A stretch of DNA of 64,000 bases from an uncultured Thioclava sp. (lineage in GTDB: Bacteria; Pseudomonadota; Alphaproteobacteria; Rhodobacterales; Rhodobacteraceae), in assembly GCF_913064665.1 (NCBI RefSeq), contig NZ_CAJYBT010000001.1:62001-126000 (forward strand), written 5' to 3'. A program made the translations under genes and the position numbers. Positions 8,413-16,915 of this stretch are shown piece by piece (within the stretch, counting starts at the first letter, position 1; every line of letters begins with the position of its first letter). Below the pieces are notes generated by a model that saw only the letters and a list, made by a program, of their open reading frames with translations, was not told the DNA's origin and did no database searches.

Positions 8413-9132
8413 ATGAAAGCCGTCATTCTTGCCGCGGGAAAAGGCAGCCGTATTGCAGATGTTGCGGTCGAAACACCCAAAAGCTTGCTTCCGCTTGGCG
8501 ACACGACATTGCTGGGCCAATCCCTTGGCCACTTCAAAGCACATGGTGTCACCGAGCTTGTTATCGTTACAGGCTACAAGCGTGACATGATCGCTGACTA
8601 TACGCGCCAACACTGGGACGGCGCACTTGAGGTGGTCTATAACCCTCACTTCGACCGCACAAATGTGCTCTATTCTTTCTGGCTGGCGATGCCCTATTTG
8701 GGCGACGACGACTTTCTGTTTCTGCACGCAGACACTGTCTTCTCTGACGAAGTCATCGCTCGCGTTGTTGCACATCCAAGCTCCGCTCAGATGGTCTTCG
8801 CCGTTGACGATCACCCGTGCGAAGAAGAAGAGATGAAGGTTCTAACCAAGAGTAACTTGGTGACAGATGTGAACAAGCAAATGGAGCCAAGCACCTGCAA
8901 TGGTGAGTTCCTCGGGCTTGCGCGCGTGTCTGGCGAGCAGACAAAAGGTTTGCGCCGCCATGCAGAGCGCCTGTTTGAAGAAGGCGCAATGCAGTCCTTT
9001 TTTGAAATGGCCGTGCAACGCATGATCGACGAAGACGGGCTTCAGGTCGAAGTTTGTGACGTCACAGGGTTGCCTTGGCGCGAGGTCGACTTCCCGGAAG
9101 ATTACGAAGCCGCCCGCGGTTTCTTCGGATGA
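8413..9132 (+). CDS. Nucleotidyltransferase, LicC/PntC (phosphocholine cytidylyltransferase-like) type
   Basis: The 239-residue single-domain sugar-nucleotidyltransferase fold has the N-terminal LAAGKGSRI loop, Lys23 in TPKSLLPLG, the VTGYK motif and a metal-binding Asp107 in FLHADTVF. The short length, the YNPHFDRTNVLYSFWLA segment and the late WREVDFPEDYEAA element match the LicC/PntC branch that couples CTP to phosphocholine, phosphonates or phospho-alcohols rather than the longer hexose-1-phosphate enzymes. An AGGAG SD lies 7 bases before the ATG. Likely role: forming a CDP-linked (or other NDP-linked) small polyol or alcohol for the glycerophosphotransferase-like enzyme downstream. Substrate not proven. 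Confidence 0.82.
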   Translation: MKAVILAAGKGSRIADVAVETPKSLLPLGDTTLLGQSLGHFKAHGVTELVIVTGYKRDMIADYTRQHWDGALEVVYNPHFDRTNVLYSFWLAMPYLGDDDFLFLHADTVFSDEVIARVVAHPSSAQMVFAVDDHPCEEEEMKVLTKSNLVTDVNKQMEPSTCNGEFLGLARVSGEQTKGLRRHAERLFEEGAMQSFFEMAVQRMIDEDGLQVEVCDVTGLPWREVDFPEDYEAARGFFG

Positions 9133-9310
9133 TCAAACGTCCCTATCATGCACGTTAATTGCACCCCCCTTCCCGAAGCACGAGGTTTGGGAAATACAGC
9201 CGATTTTCGCCGCAATCGCATCTGCTTGCGTTGCGTATCGTTATTGTTTTTGCACACAGAACCGCTGCGAGATAGCTTTGACGAGCATGACTTATTATGG
9301 TGGCGTTGAA

Positions 9311-11338
9311 ATGGCTTCAGATCCTGAATTTACAGAAGAAGAGCTTGTTCAAAAGGCCCATGACGCCTCGGCGCGCCAAGCGAATGATGAAGTCTTGGCT
9401 GTGTGTGAAACGCTACGTTCAGCCTATCCGAAATCTGCACATGGCTATGGGCTTGCCGCAGTGGCCTTGCGCAGACTCGGCCAAGTAGACGCATCCAACG
9501 CAATGGTTTGGAAATCGGTCAAAGCCATTGGTCTGCGCCCATGGCACCTTATAACGATGGCCGACACGGCAATGGACTTCAAGGATTGGGACGAGGCCTT
9601 ACGCCGTTGGAAAGACCTTCGCATGGCCTTTCCCGCACACCAGAAAGGCTATTTCCGCGCAGCCGTTGCACATCGCGAGATGGGGCAGCTCGAGGACTGT
9701 GACAGGCTGCTGGAAGAAAAGATGTCGCGGATGAAGCCTGAGGCGCCCGACTTTAACCTATGGGCAGACTCTGCCATCGACCGTGGCGAGTGGGAGCTTG
9801 CCGCCGACCGGTTGGAGCAAATGCAAAAGGCGTTCCCGAAAGAGCCCAGCGCCCATGTAGCCGGTGCGCGTGTGATGAGCGCGTTTAAGCACGAAAAGAA
9901 CGCAGCGCACGACAGCCAATACGCCGAAAAGCCGCGCTCTTTGATGCAAGAATTTGACGCTCTGTACCGCGAAATGCGCGACAAAAGCTTTGGCCTGCAA
10001 GACATGATAGACGCTGCTGGCTGGATCGTGCGCTGCCGCGCTGTCTCGCCGCAAACCAGAGGCGCGCAACGCCTCTTCCAGCTTGCGGAAACGGATAAAA
10101 ACCTCGCCAAGGTTCTTGCGGGCGAAACAATTGCGCCGCCCACCTACAGTGCTGATCGTCCGATCAAGCCATTGTTCTTTTTTCCGATAATCACGCAGAC
10201 AGACAACCTGACACCGCTGCTGGAGAAAATGGCGCAAGACCCGCGCTTTGAGCCGATCATTTTGTGTTCACGCAACCGGGCCAACGACTACGACGACAGC
10301 TACGCGTTTTTCTCAAAGACCTATGCACATAACCCGCGCATCACGGTCATCGATGGCGGCGCGCATGTTAACGAAAACATCAGCCCCTATGAGCTAGGCG
10401 CTGACGTTGTATTCTTTCACACGCCGTATTCGCACGGGCCGAGCTATCCGTTCTTTTTGTGGGCCGGATTTGTGGCCCGTCACACCCGCGTTGCCCACGT
10501 AAACTATGGCTACTTCCTGCTTACGCTCGAAGGCACGGAAAAGCACATTTATGACAACCCGCAAATTCAAGTCGCTGACATGGTGTTCAGTGAAAGTGAT
10601 GTGAGCGACAGGGTTTTTCGCGCCAGCTTCGGTGATGAGCGGGTGCACAAAACCGGCTACCCTAAATTCGACAGATTCCGCGCCTGCCTCGAGACCGTGC
10701 CGTTTGAAGAGCGCGTAAAAGGCAAAGACAAGCTGGATGTCATTTGGACGCCGCACTGGCAGATGGCGGAAGACCCGACAGGTGGCACGCATACCTCAAA
10801 CTTCACGCGCTATGTTGACACCATGCTCAAGCTTTCAGAGCGCGATGATGTGGTTTTGCACGTCCGTCCGCACCCGCTTTTGCGGCCGCGGCTCAAAGTT
10901 CTCGGCATGTATGACTTCGATGAATTTGACGCGATCATGGATACGTTTGAAAAAAACGGTGCTGTTGTCTATCCGGCCAATGAAGGTGTTTCATATGTTG
11001 AAGCGCTCATGTCGGCTGATGTGCTGATTTCTGACTTCAGCTCTCTCGTGCCCGAGTTTTTCATTACAGAACGCCCGATCATTTTCTGCCGGACAGACGA
11101 TGTCTGGAACAACGGCAAATGGATCGGCTCGTTTGGCAAGACGCTCATCAATGAGGGCTGCTATACTGTCGACTCTGAAAATGAGTTGCTGGCGATGCTC
11201 TCAACAATCGTCGCTGAGCGAAAGCACCCGAAAATGCAAAACATGCAGCGGCTCATTTCCGAGAACAACCTGTTCCCGGAAGGCTCATCATGCGAGCGGA
11301 TCGCGGATGTTGTGGCGCAGCGCATCACTGGCGGCTGA
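9311..11338 (+). CDS. TPR-like N-terminus plus CDP-glycerol glycerophosphotransferase-like protein
   Basis: The 675-residue protein has an N-terminal half (about 5-260) of paired helices with TPR-like spacing and Trp/Ala/Gly positions (AAVALRRLGQ, WLADS-type repeats). Its C-terminal half resembles CDP-glycerol:polyglycerophosphate glycerophosphotransferases (TagB/TagF family), with HVRPHP and ADVLISDFSSLVPEF as the typical donor-site motifs and a late FPEGSSCERIA helix. Such enzymes transfer phospho-polyols from CDP-polyols to membrane-linked acceptors. Start: ATG 9311 follows GGTGG by 7 bases; ATG 9287 is an alternative, and the frame is open back to 9056 inside the previous gene. The 178-base gap before it is AT-rich with no clear gene. 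It is the last gene of the cassette. Confidence 0.8.
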   Translation: MASDPEFTEEELVQKAHDASARQANDEVLAVCETLRSAYPKSAHGYGLAAVALRRLGQVDASNAMVWKSVKAIGLRPWHLITMADTAMDFKDWDEALRRWKDLRMAFPAHQKGYFRAAVAHREMGQLEDCDRLLEEKMSRMKPEAPDFNLWADSAIDRGEWELAADRLEQMQKAFPKEPSAHVAGARVMSAFKHEKNAAHDSQYAEKPRSLMQEFDALYREMRDKSFGLQDMIDAAGWIVRCRAVSPQTRGAQRLFQLAETDKNLAKVLAGETIAPPTYSADRPIKPLFFFPIITQTDNLTPLLEKMAQDPRFEPIILCSRNRANDYDDSYAFFSKTYAHNPRITVIDGGAHVNENISPYELGADVVFFHTPYSHGPSYPFFLWAGFVARHTRVAHVNYGYFLLTLEGTEKHIYDNPQIQVADMVFSESDVSDRVFRASFGDERVHKTGYPKFDRFRACLETVPFEERVKGKDKLDVIWTPHWQMAEDPTGGTHTSNFTRYVDTMLKLSERDDVVLHVRPHPLLRPRLKVLGMYDFDEFDAIMDTFEKNGAVVYPANEGVSYVEALMSADVLISDFSSLVPEFFITERPIIFCRTDDVWNNGKWIGSFGKTLINEGCYTVDSENELLAMLSTIVAERKHPKMQNMQRLISENNLFPEGSSCERIADVVAQRITGG

Positions 11339-11408
11339 CAGCGCGATCAGGCGGCACCCCGCCCGACGTCGTGTACAGCGTCGCGACGGCGTGACCCTGA
11401 TGCGCTTT

Positions 11409-12074
11409 TCAGCCCGTCAGGAATAGCCGGTTGAATTCGTGATAGTTCGACACCCGGTAGCTGCAATATGCCTCAAAGTCAGGTTTCAGGCATTCTGCGC
11501 CGATCCCTATCGTCATCAACCCCGCCCCATGCGCCGACCTCACGCCCGGAAGCGCATCTTCGACCGCAAAGGTGTCGCGCGATTCAAGCGCTAGCTGTCG
11601 CAGCGCGTCTTGATAGGGCAAAGGATCAGGTTTTCCCTTGGCCAGTTCGGCCCCAGACACGACGACCGAAACGCAACGACTCAGCCCTAATTGTTCGAGC
11701 GCCTCATGGATATGGCGCCGGGGGGAGGATGAACAAACCGCGACCTGCAAGCCGGCATCTGCAAGGCGCTGCACGGCCTGTGATGCACCGGGCAGAGGCT
11801 GACGCATCAGCGGCAAAAGGATGTCTGCCTCGGCGCCGATCTGATGGGCCAACGCGCCAAGGCGAGCCGCACTCAGATCGGGGCCAAGGACATGGTTTAG
11901 AAACCCACGCAGGCCGCGCCCCACGAAAGCGTCGTAAACCGATTGCGCTACCTCGATGCCCAAGGACGCAACAACGCGGCGTTTCGCCAATTCCCATGCG
12001 GGTTCTGACACCACCAGCGTGCCGTCCAGATCGAAAATCGCGGCGCGAAACTGCAAAAGGCTTCGAGTTGTCAT
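11409..12074 (-). CDS. HAD-superfamily phosphatase, beta-phosphoglucomutase/phosphoglycolate-like
   Basis: The 221-residue HAD subfamily IA protein has motif I FDLDGTLV near the N-terminus, motif II around VCSSSPRR, the Lys of KGKPDP and motif IV EDALPGVRSA. It probably removes phosphate from a sugar or glycerol phosphate; the substrate is not deducible. The gene is convergent with the polymer cassette, 70 bases after its end, and divergent from the inositol-phosphatase-family gene at 12135, with only about 60 bases between their starts. ATG 12074 was taken; a TTG at 12086 is in frame. Confidence 0.8.
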   Translation of the reverse strand: MTTRSLLQFRAAIFDLDGTLVVSEPAWELAKRRVVASLGIEVAQSVYDAFVGRGLRGFLNHVLGPDLSAARLGALAHQIGAEADILLPLMRQPLPGASQAVQRLADAGLQVAVCSSSPRRHIHEALEQLGLSRCVSVVVSGAELAKGKPDPLPYQDALRQLALESRDTFAVEDALPGVRSAHGAGLMTIGIGAECLKPDFEAYCSYRVSNYHEFNRLFLTG

Positions 12075-12134
12075 TTCTTGTCCCAAGCCTTGGATGGTAG
12101 GGTCTGTTCAGTAAAGCATTCAAAGGGAAATGCC

Positions 12135-12929
12135 ATGCCGTCCCAAGACCTTGAAACCCGCTATATTGCCGCCCGTGCGATCGCCCAGGAGGTCGGGGAA
12201 ATGGCGCTGGACTACTTTCGCAGTTGGGCAGACCTGACAGTTGAGATCAAGGGACATCAGGATTTCGTATCCGAAGCCGACAGGAACGTCGAACTTGCGG
12301 TGCGGGCGAAATTGGCAAGGGCCTTTCCCGATGATGGCATCGTTGGCGAAGAAGGCGCGGCTGTTCTTGGAACGAGCGGCTACACTTGGGTGATTGATCC
12401 CGTGGATGGCACCACGAATTTTATCAACGGGATTGCGCAATGGTGCGTCATCCTGGCCTGCGTCTTTCAAGGTCAGGTGGTGATCGGGGTCGTGCATGAC
12501 CCGGTGCATAACGAACTGCACCACGCGGTTTTGGGGGGTGGCGCCTTTTGCAACGACCGCGCGATCCGATGTTCGCCCAAAACCAGCCTGCAAGAGGGGT
12601 CGTTGGGCGTGGGCTTTTCCGGTCGCACGCATGGCGACGGCATTCAGCGGCTTGCGGCACTGTGCGGTGCGGCGGGCACTATGTTTTGGCGCAATGGCTC
12701 GGGCGGGCTGTCGCTGGCTTATGTCGCCTCCGGGCGTATTCTTGGCTATGTAGAAGAGCATATGAACGCGTGGGATTTCATGGCCGGGCATCTGCTTGTT
12801 TCAGAAGCCGCGGGAATTATAGAGCCGGTCGACATCGAGCATGCGCTTGTACATGGAGGCCGGGTAGTGGTGGCCAGTGCGGGCGTCTATGACGCCACAA
12901 AAGCATTGGCCGAGGCGGCTTTTTCTTAA
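12135..12929 (+). CDS. Inositol monophosphatase family protein
   Basis: The 264-residue Mg-dependent phosphatase of the IMPase/CysQ/HisN family has the metal-binding GEEG, IDPVDGTTNF, and the C-terminal AWDFMAGHLLVSEAAG. Possible substrates are inositol-1-phosphate, 3'-phosphoadenosine phosphates or histidinol phosphate; the sequence does not discriminate. Start: ATG 12135, preceded by AAGGG; the open frame extends upstream to 12078 without good support. Its stop overlaps the end of a decayed ABC ATPase stub on the other strand by a few bases. Confidence 0.85.
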   Translation: MPSQDLETRYIAARAIAQEVGEMALDYFRSWADLTVEIKGHQDFVSEADRNVELAVRAKLARAFPDDGIVGEEGAAVLGTSGYTWVIDPVDGTTNFINGIAQWCVILACVFQGQVVIGVVHDPVHNELHHAVLGGGAFCNDRAIRCSPKTSLQEGSLGVGFSGRTHGDGIQRLAALCGAAGTMFWRNGSGGLSLAYVASGRILGYVEEHMNAWDFMAGHLLVSEAAGIIEPVDIEHALVHGGRVVVASAGVYDATKALAEAAFS

Positions 12930-13084
12930 TCGTTCGAGATCAGAACCGGGCCTGAAACTGCGAATGAAATGGTGACCTCCTCGCCGACTGAGAAGGGGGT
13001 GCCCACATCCTCTGCGGTGGCAAATGCCGTGCCGAAAGCCGCCGTGACCGTATATTCCATCCGAGTCCCGATATAGGTCGCCTT
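12926..13084 (-). pseudogene. C-terminal (TOBE) stub of an ABC transporter ATPase
   Basis: The last 50 or so codons of a frame ending at 12926 read KATYIGTRMEYTV followed by a short beta-rich tail with VGEEVTISFA, the pattern of the TOBE domain at the end of spermidine/sugar-type ABC ATPases (PotA/UgpC class). No Walker motifs remain: upstream sequence switches directly into an IS5-family transposase fragment. The gene body must have been removed by insertion and deletion. Not expected to be functional. Confidence 0.7.
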
Positions 13085-13358
13085 GTCGATCAGCAGGTGC
13101 AGCGGGCCGTTGGTACCACGATGGGGATATTCACCGCCAAGGTCTTCTGGTGGCGGCTGAACGTATTGAAGTCGGGCACCACCCCGTCGAGGCCGACCAG
13201 CCGTAGCAGGCTCTCGACAAACCCGGTCGTCTGCCAAAGCGCCATGCCGAACAGCATTTTCATCGAAAGACAGGTCTAGATCGCCCCGGCGCTGGAGCGT
13301 TTCATTGTAGGTCGGCCAGTTCAGGGTCTTGTAGGTCGGGGGGTGTCGGCCTGTTCAT
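13085..13358 (-). mobile_element. IS5-family transposase remnant with deletion and frameshifts
   Basis: On the minus strand from the ATG at 13358 the pieces read MNRPTPP, then (after a frameshift) TYKTLNWPTYNETLQRRG, then (after an internal deletion) MKMLFGMALWQTTGFVESLL and RLVGLDGVVPDFNTFSRHQK, then (after a one-base insertion) HRGTNGPLHLLID. These match, in order, the N-terminal third of IS5-family DDE transposases common in alphaproteobacteria. The catalytic region is missing; the element stops at LLID and is joined to an ABC ATPase stub. An inverted repeat at 13378-13396 may mark the former terminal region. Confidence 0.82.
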
Positions 13359-13377
13359 GCGACCCAGCTATCATGCT

Positions 13378-13396
13378 GGATTCACAAGATGAATCC
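13378..13396. repeat. Inverted repeat beside the IS5 remnant
   Basis: Seven-base arms GGATTCA and TGAATCC flank a five-base spacer. It lies 20 bases upstream of the transposase start and could be part of the element's left end or its promoter. The opposite end of the element is gone, so it cannot be paired. Confidence 0.45.
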
Positions 13397-13449
13397 CCTC
13401 ACATGATTTGTGCAGCCGAGCCGCTGGGTTGGCATGCATCTGGTGTGCC

Positions 13450-14688
13450 TTAGCGCAAGATTTCCCGTCTGCGCACGATCCCAGAGGCAAGTGTCAGCGC
13501 AATCGATGCCAGCACGCACCAACCCGACATCCAGAGCATCTGCGTCGCAAGCCCGATACCCATATCGATCAGAAGACCGCTTAACCCCGGCCCAATCGCG
13601 GTCGAAAGAACCATTGCGGCCACCACGATCGCTCGAATGCCACCCAGATTTGCGACGCCATAAACCTCGGGCCAAAGCGCTCCCAGCAGCGTCGAGGTAA
13701 ACCCATTGCTGATCCCGAGCAGCAGCATGAAGACATAGACCCCCCAAACAGGCGTCACCAGCGCAACCGCCGCAGCGGCCACGGCCAGCGGTGCCAGAAA
13801 GAACGGCAACAGTTTCAGCGCCCCGATACGGTCCACCAGAAACCCGCATAAAATACCCGAGAAGACGGTCATGATCGACGTAATCGGAAACGCTATCGCA
13901 AAAACGCTGGGGCTATAGCCACGCAGCTCTATCAGATAGCCTTGCTGGAAAAATATCACGGTCGCGATGTACGCGGGGGCAAGCGTTCCGGCGAGAAGCA
14001 GATAGAGGACGGGATCAAAGATCACCTCTTTGCGGGTCCAGTCCCGGGCGGTCCGATGCTGCGCCCTTTGTATGTCATCGGATTGGGGCGTTCGCTCGAC
14101 CCGCATCAACAGATAGATCATCGGGAAGCCCACGATCAGAACAAGTATGGCGCACGCAAACCAAGGCATCCGCCAATTCCCGGTCGCGGCCGTCATAAAA
14201 ATCACCAGCGCCGGGAGAAGCGTTGATCCCAATTGCTGCCCCGGGGTAATGAGCGCGATGGCGCGACCGCGATTGGCAGAAAACCAGCGCCCGATTTCCG
14301 TAAATGCCGTTTCGGTCATCATGCCCTGCCCGAAAAGGCGCAGCAAAAACAACGCGAAGCCAAGGATAATGACATTCGGAGCGAGCGCCATCAAAAGGCA
14401 GGCCAATGCCAAGGCAGGCATGGTGAAGCGTATCACCTTCCAGCCAGGCATCACATCAAGGCTGCGCCCAAGCCACAAAAGGGTGACAGCGCTTGATATG
14501 GTCGCGATCATATACAGACCGCCAAAAGCCCCGCCCGACAGGTTGAAGGTCGCGCGGATATCGTTGCCGAAAAGTCCGATGAAGAATGTCTGACCGAAGG
14601 ACGAATAAAACGTCAGGAGAAACCCGCCCCCCAGCCACCGGGCGTTGTGCATCACAAAGCGGGCAATCTCGCGCAGGGATGAGAGCAT
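13450..14688 (-). CDS. Major facilitator superfamily transporter
   Basis: The 412-residue protein has about 12 hydrophobic segments and a short soluble loop between the two halves (VERTPQSDDIQ and following). The segment LWLGRSLDV and the arginine-rich ends of helices match the MFS inter-helix 2-3 motif loosely. Start: ATG 14688 preceded by AAGG; the frame is open further upstream without a good SD. Substrate unknown; no obvious catabolic partner is adjacent, since its neighbours are the IS5 remnant and the TRAP operon. It is likely an inner-membrane secondary transporter for an organic acid or drug. Confidence 0.8.
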   Translation of the reverse strand: MLSSLREIARFVMHNARWLGGGFLLTFYSSFGQTFFIGLFGNDIRATFNLSGGAFGGLYMIATISSAVTLLWLGRSLDVMPGWKVIRFTMPALALACLLMALAPNVIILGFALFLLRLFGQGMMTETAFTEIGRWFSANRGRAIALITPGQQLGSTLLPALVIFMTAATGNWRMPWFACAILVLIVGFPMIYLLMRVERTPQSDDIQRAQHRTARDWTRKEVIFDPVLYLLLAGTLAPAYIATVIFFQQGYLIELRGYSPSVFAIAFPITSIMTVFSGILCGFLVDRIGALKLLPFFLAPLAVAAAAVALVTPVWGVYVFMLLLGISNGFTSTLLGALWPEVYGVANLGGIRAIVVAAMVLSTAIGPGLSGLLIDMGIGLATQMLWMSGWCVLASIALTLASGIVRRREILR

Positions 14689-14885
14689 GTTCAACGCCTT
14701 ATTCCATAGTCGTGTTATGCAGAAAGGAACCTTGCAGGATGGCAACCCAACGGCCCACACCATCACCCCGCGCGATCAAACACCATCCAAGGCGCGGCAT
14801 CAATCCGTGGCAGGGCCAGCGTTCAATCTGAATTGCTAATGCTCTGATATGCTGAGGAGAACGGCCCCAAGCTGAGGCCTCATTG

Positions 14886-14922
14886 GCAACACCCGGCCAC
14901 GACACGCGCGGCCGGGTGTTGC
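14886..14922 (-). terminator. Hairpin after the TRAP operon
   Basis: A perfect 13-base-pair stem (arms at 14886-14898 and 14910-14922, rich in GC) with an 11-base loop starts four bases beyond the dctM stop on the minus strand. No U-run follows, so it may protect the mRNA 3' end or act with another factor rather than as a classical intrinsic terminator. Confidence 0.65.
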
Positions 14923-14925
14923 GTA

Positions 14926-16251
14926 TCAATGTCCGGTGATGCCGGGGAAGGCGACCAGCAGCCCAACGGCAAACACCTGAATCGCGATGAACGGCAACAG
15001 CGAGCGGAAAATCTCGCCAAGGCTGACATCCTTGGGCGCGACCGACTTGAGGTAGAAGGCGGCGGGCCCGAAGGGTGGCGACAGAAAGCTGACCTGCATA
15101 TTCATCGCAAACAGCACGCCAAACCACACCGGGTCATAGCCCAGATCTTTCACGATCGGCACGAAGATCGGCATCGTCAGCAGTGCGATCCCGACCCAGT
15201 CCAAAAACATACCCAGGAAGAACAGGATCGCCATCATCGTCAGGATCACCACGATCGGCACATCCGACACGCCCTTGAGCAGCGCCGAGACGAAATCAAT
15301 CCCGCCCATCAGGTTGAACACCCCCACCAGCGCAGAGGCCCCGATCCCGATCCACACAATCATCCCGCACGTGCCCAGCGTTTGCAGTGCCGCCCCTTTG
15401 AGCATCGCGAACGTCAACTCGCGCCGGATCAGCGTCGAAAGCATCACCCCCGCCACGCCCAGCGCCGAGGCTTCGGTGACGCTGGCGATCCCGCCATAGA
15501 TCGAGCCCAGAACAAAGCCGATCACCAGAACCGGCAAGACCAGCCCTTTGAGCAGCTTGAGCTTTTCCGACCACGGGCGGTCATCGGGTTCGGGCATCGG
15601 CGCAAGCTCGGGGTTAAGTTTGACGCGGACAATCACGAACAGCACATAGAATGCCGCCAGCATGAAGCCCGGAATAAAGGCCGAGCTGAACAGATCGCCA
15701 ATCGAGACATTCGCGGTCAGCCCGTAGATGATCAGCACGATCGAGGGCGGCACCATCGTGCCCAGCGACCCGCCCGCACAGATCACGCCAATCGCGAGCT
15801 TGCGGTCATAGCCCTGCCGGATCATCTGCGGCAGCGCCAGCAGACCCAGCAGCACGATTTCGCCGCCGATAATGCCCGACATCGCCGCGAGGATCACTGA
15901 GACGAAAATGGTCTGGATCGCCACCGCGCCCCGCATCCGCCCGCCGACTAGTTTCATCGCCTCGAACAGATCGCGCGCGATGCCGGATCGGTCCAGCAGC
16001 GCCGCCATCATCACGAACATCGGCACCGAGACGAAGACAAAGCTTGAGACGAACGAATAGACCCGGCTGGTAATCAGCGGGACCGCCATCGGCCCGAACC
16101 AGCCCAGCGCGAAGATCAGCGCGACCAGCAGCGTCACGAACGCCAGCGGGATGCCCGTCAGCAACAGCGCAATCAGCAGCACGAACAGCAACACCGTGCC
16201 ATAGCCAATCCCAAGCGCCGACAGATCGAAATGTAAAAGATGGTCGATCAT
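14926..16251 (-). CDS. dctM: TRAP transporter large permease subunit (DctM type)
   Basis: The 441-residue protein is very hydrophobic with about 12 membrane segments and typical DctM elements such as GIPLAFV near the N-terminus, GGSLGTMVPPS, and SFLSPPFGPAAFY near the C-terminus. It forms the ion-driven channel of a TRAP importer. ATG 16251 overlaps the dctQ stop in ATGA; an open frame upstream to 16326 lies inside dctQ. With dctP, dctQ and the upstream gluconokinase it forms a four-gene minus-strand operon, so D-gluconate or a related sugar acid is the probable substrate. Confidence 0.92.
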   Translation of the reverse strand: MIDHLLHFDLSALGIGYGTVLLFVLLIALLLTGIPLAFVTLLVALIFALGWFGPMAVPLITSRVYSFVSSFVFVSVPMFVMMAALLDRSGIARDLFEAMKLVGGRMRGAVAIQTIFVSVILAAMSGIIGGEIVLLGLLALPQMIRQGYDRKLAIGVICAGGSLGTMVPPSIVLIIYGLTANVSIGDLFSSAFIPGFMLAAFYVLFVIVRVKLNPELAPMPEPDDRPWSEKLKLLKGLVLPVLVIGFVLGSIYGGIASVTEASALGVAGVMLSTLIRRELTFAMLKGAALQTLGTCGMIVWIGIGASALVGVFNLMGGIDFVSALLKGVSDVPIVVILTMMAILFFLGMFLDWVGIALLTMPIFVPIVKDLGYDPVWFGVLFAMNMQVSFLSPPFGPAAFYLKSVAPKDVSLGEIFRSLLPFIAIQVFAVGLLVAFPGITGH

Positions 16252-16844
16252 TTGGCGGCCCCTTTGCTGGGGGTGCCGCGCAGATAACGCACCGCCATGA
16301 TCAAGAATTGCACCACCATCAGGCACAAAACGACAAACAAGAAAATCTTGAGCAAAGCCGGGAAGATCGGGTCCCAGGCACTGCCCGAGGTTTCAAAATG
16401 AATGCCTCCTCCGGGTCGAATGACTGCCTTGGTGACCATCCCGAAAGCGGCCCAGGCAAAGAAGCCGGCAGCGAACAGGCAGACCAGCGAGATCACCGCA
16501 TCAAGGATGCGTTTCGCGCGTCCGGTCACCAGATCGTAGATCAGCACGACACGGATATGGCTGTTGCGCACCACGCAATACAAACCGCCATAAACAAAGG
16601 CCATCGCGCAGAGAAAAATCGTGGTTTCATGCGCCCAGATCGTCGGGCTGTCGAAACCATAGCGCAGCACCACCTCGTTGAGCAGGATCAGCGCGGAGGC
16701 GATGATACCGATCGCAAAGACGATCCCGAACGCGTCAATCGCGCGGCCCAAAAAGCCTGTTTCGGGGATCGCACCGTGTTCGGCGTCAACTTGTGTGGGT
16801 TCGGGCGCGTGTGGCGCGCCCTCGTTCGGGTCGGGCTTGGACAT
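16248..16844 (-). CDS. dctQ: TRAP transporter small permease subunit (DctQ type)
   Basis: The 198-residue protein has a proline- and acid-rich N-terminal tail followed by four membrane segments; the positions of NEVVLRYGFDSPTIWAHE and HIRVVLIYD match DctQ. It pairs with DctM. The start is uncertain: ATG 16844 has no good SD, and a GTG at 16892 is in frame. The 70-base gap after dctP carries a GC-rich imperfect hairpin, which could lower expression of the permeases relative to the binding protein. Confidence 0.88.
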   Translation of the reverse strand: MSKPDPNEGAPHAPEPTQVDAEHGAIPETGFLGRAIDAFGIVFAIGIIASALILLNEVVLRYGFDSPTIWAHETTIFLCAMAFVYGGLYCVVRNSHIRVVLIYDLVTGRAKRILDAVISLVCLFAAGFFAWAAFGMVTKAVIRPGGGIHFETSGSAWDPIFPALLKIFLFVVLCLMVVQFLIMAVRYLRGTPSKGAAK

Positions 16845-16915
16845 GGGGGAACCGCTGATGTCGGGAAAAATGGAGGTGGGCAGGGCCGCCACAGGCAGCC
16901 CCGCCCGCGTTCAGA

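Noticed and set aside
8365-8814. Long antisense frames inside the nucleotidyltransferase gene, and similar antisense frames throughout
   Set aside because: They are mirror frames of high-GC genes; the sense strand carries recognised motifs and proper SD sequences.
7241-9132. Phosphonate biosynthesis (phosphonoacetaldehyde reductase plus PntC-like cytidylyltransferase)
   Set aside because: The two families do occur in phosphonate clusters, but no PEP mutase or phosphonopyruvate decarboxylase is present in the window, and the aldolase and kinase do not belong to that pathway. It is kept only as an alternative reading.
14929-15900. 323-codon plus-strand frame opposite dctM
   Set aside because: It is extremely rich in His, Gln and Arg with no family features; the opposite strand is a clear TRAP permease.
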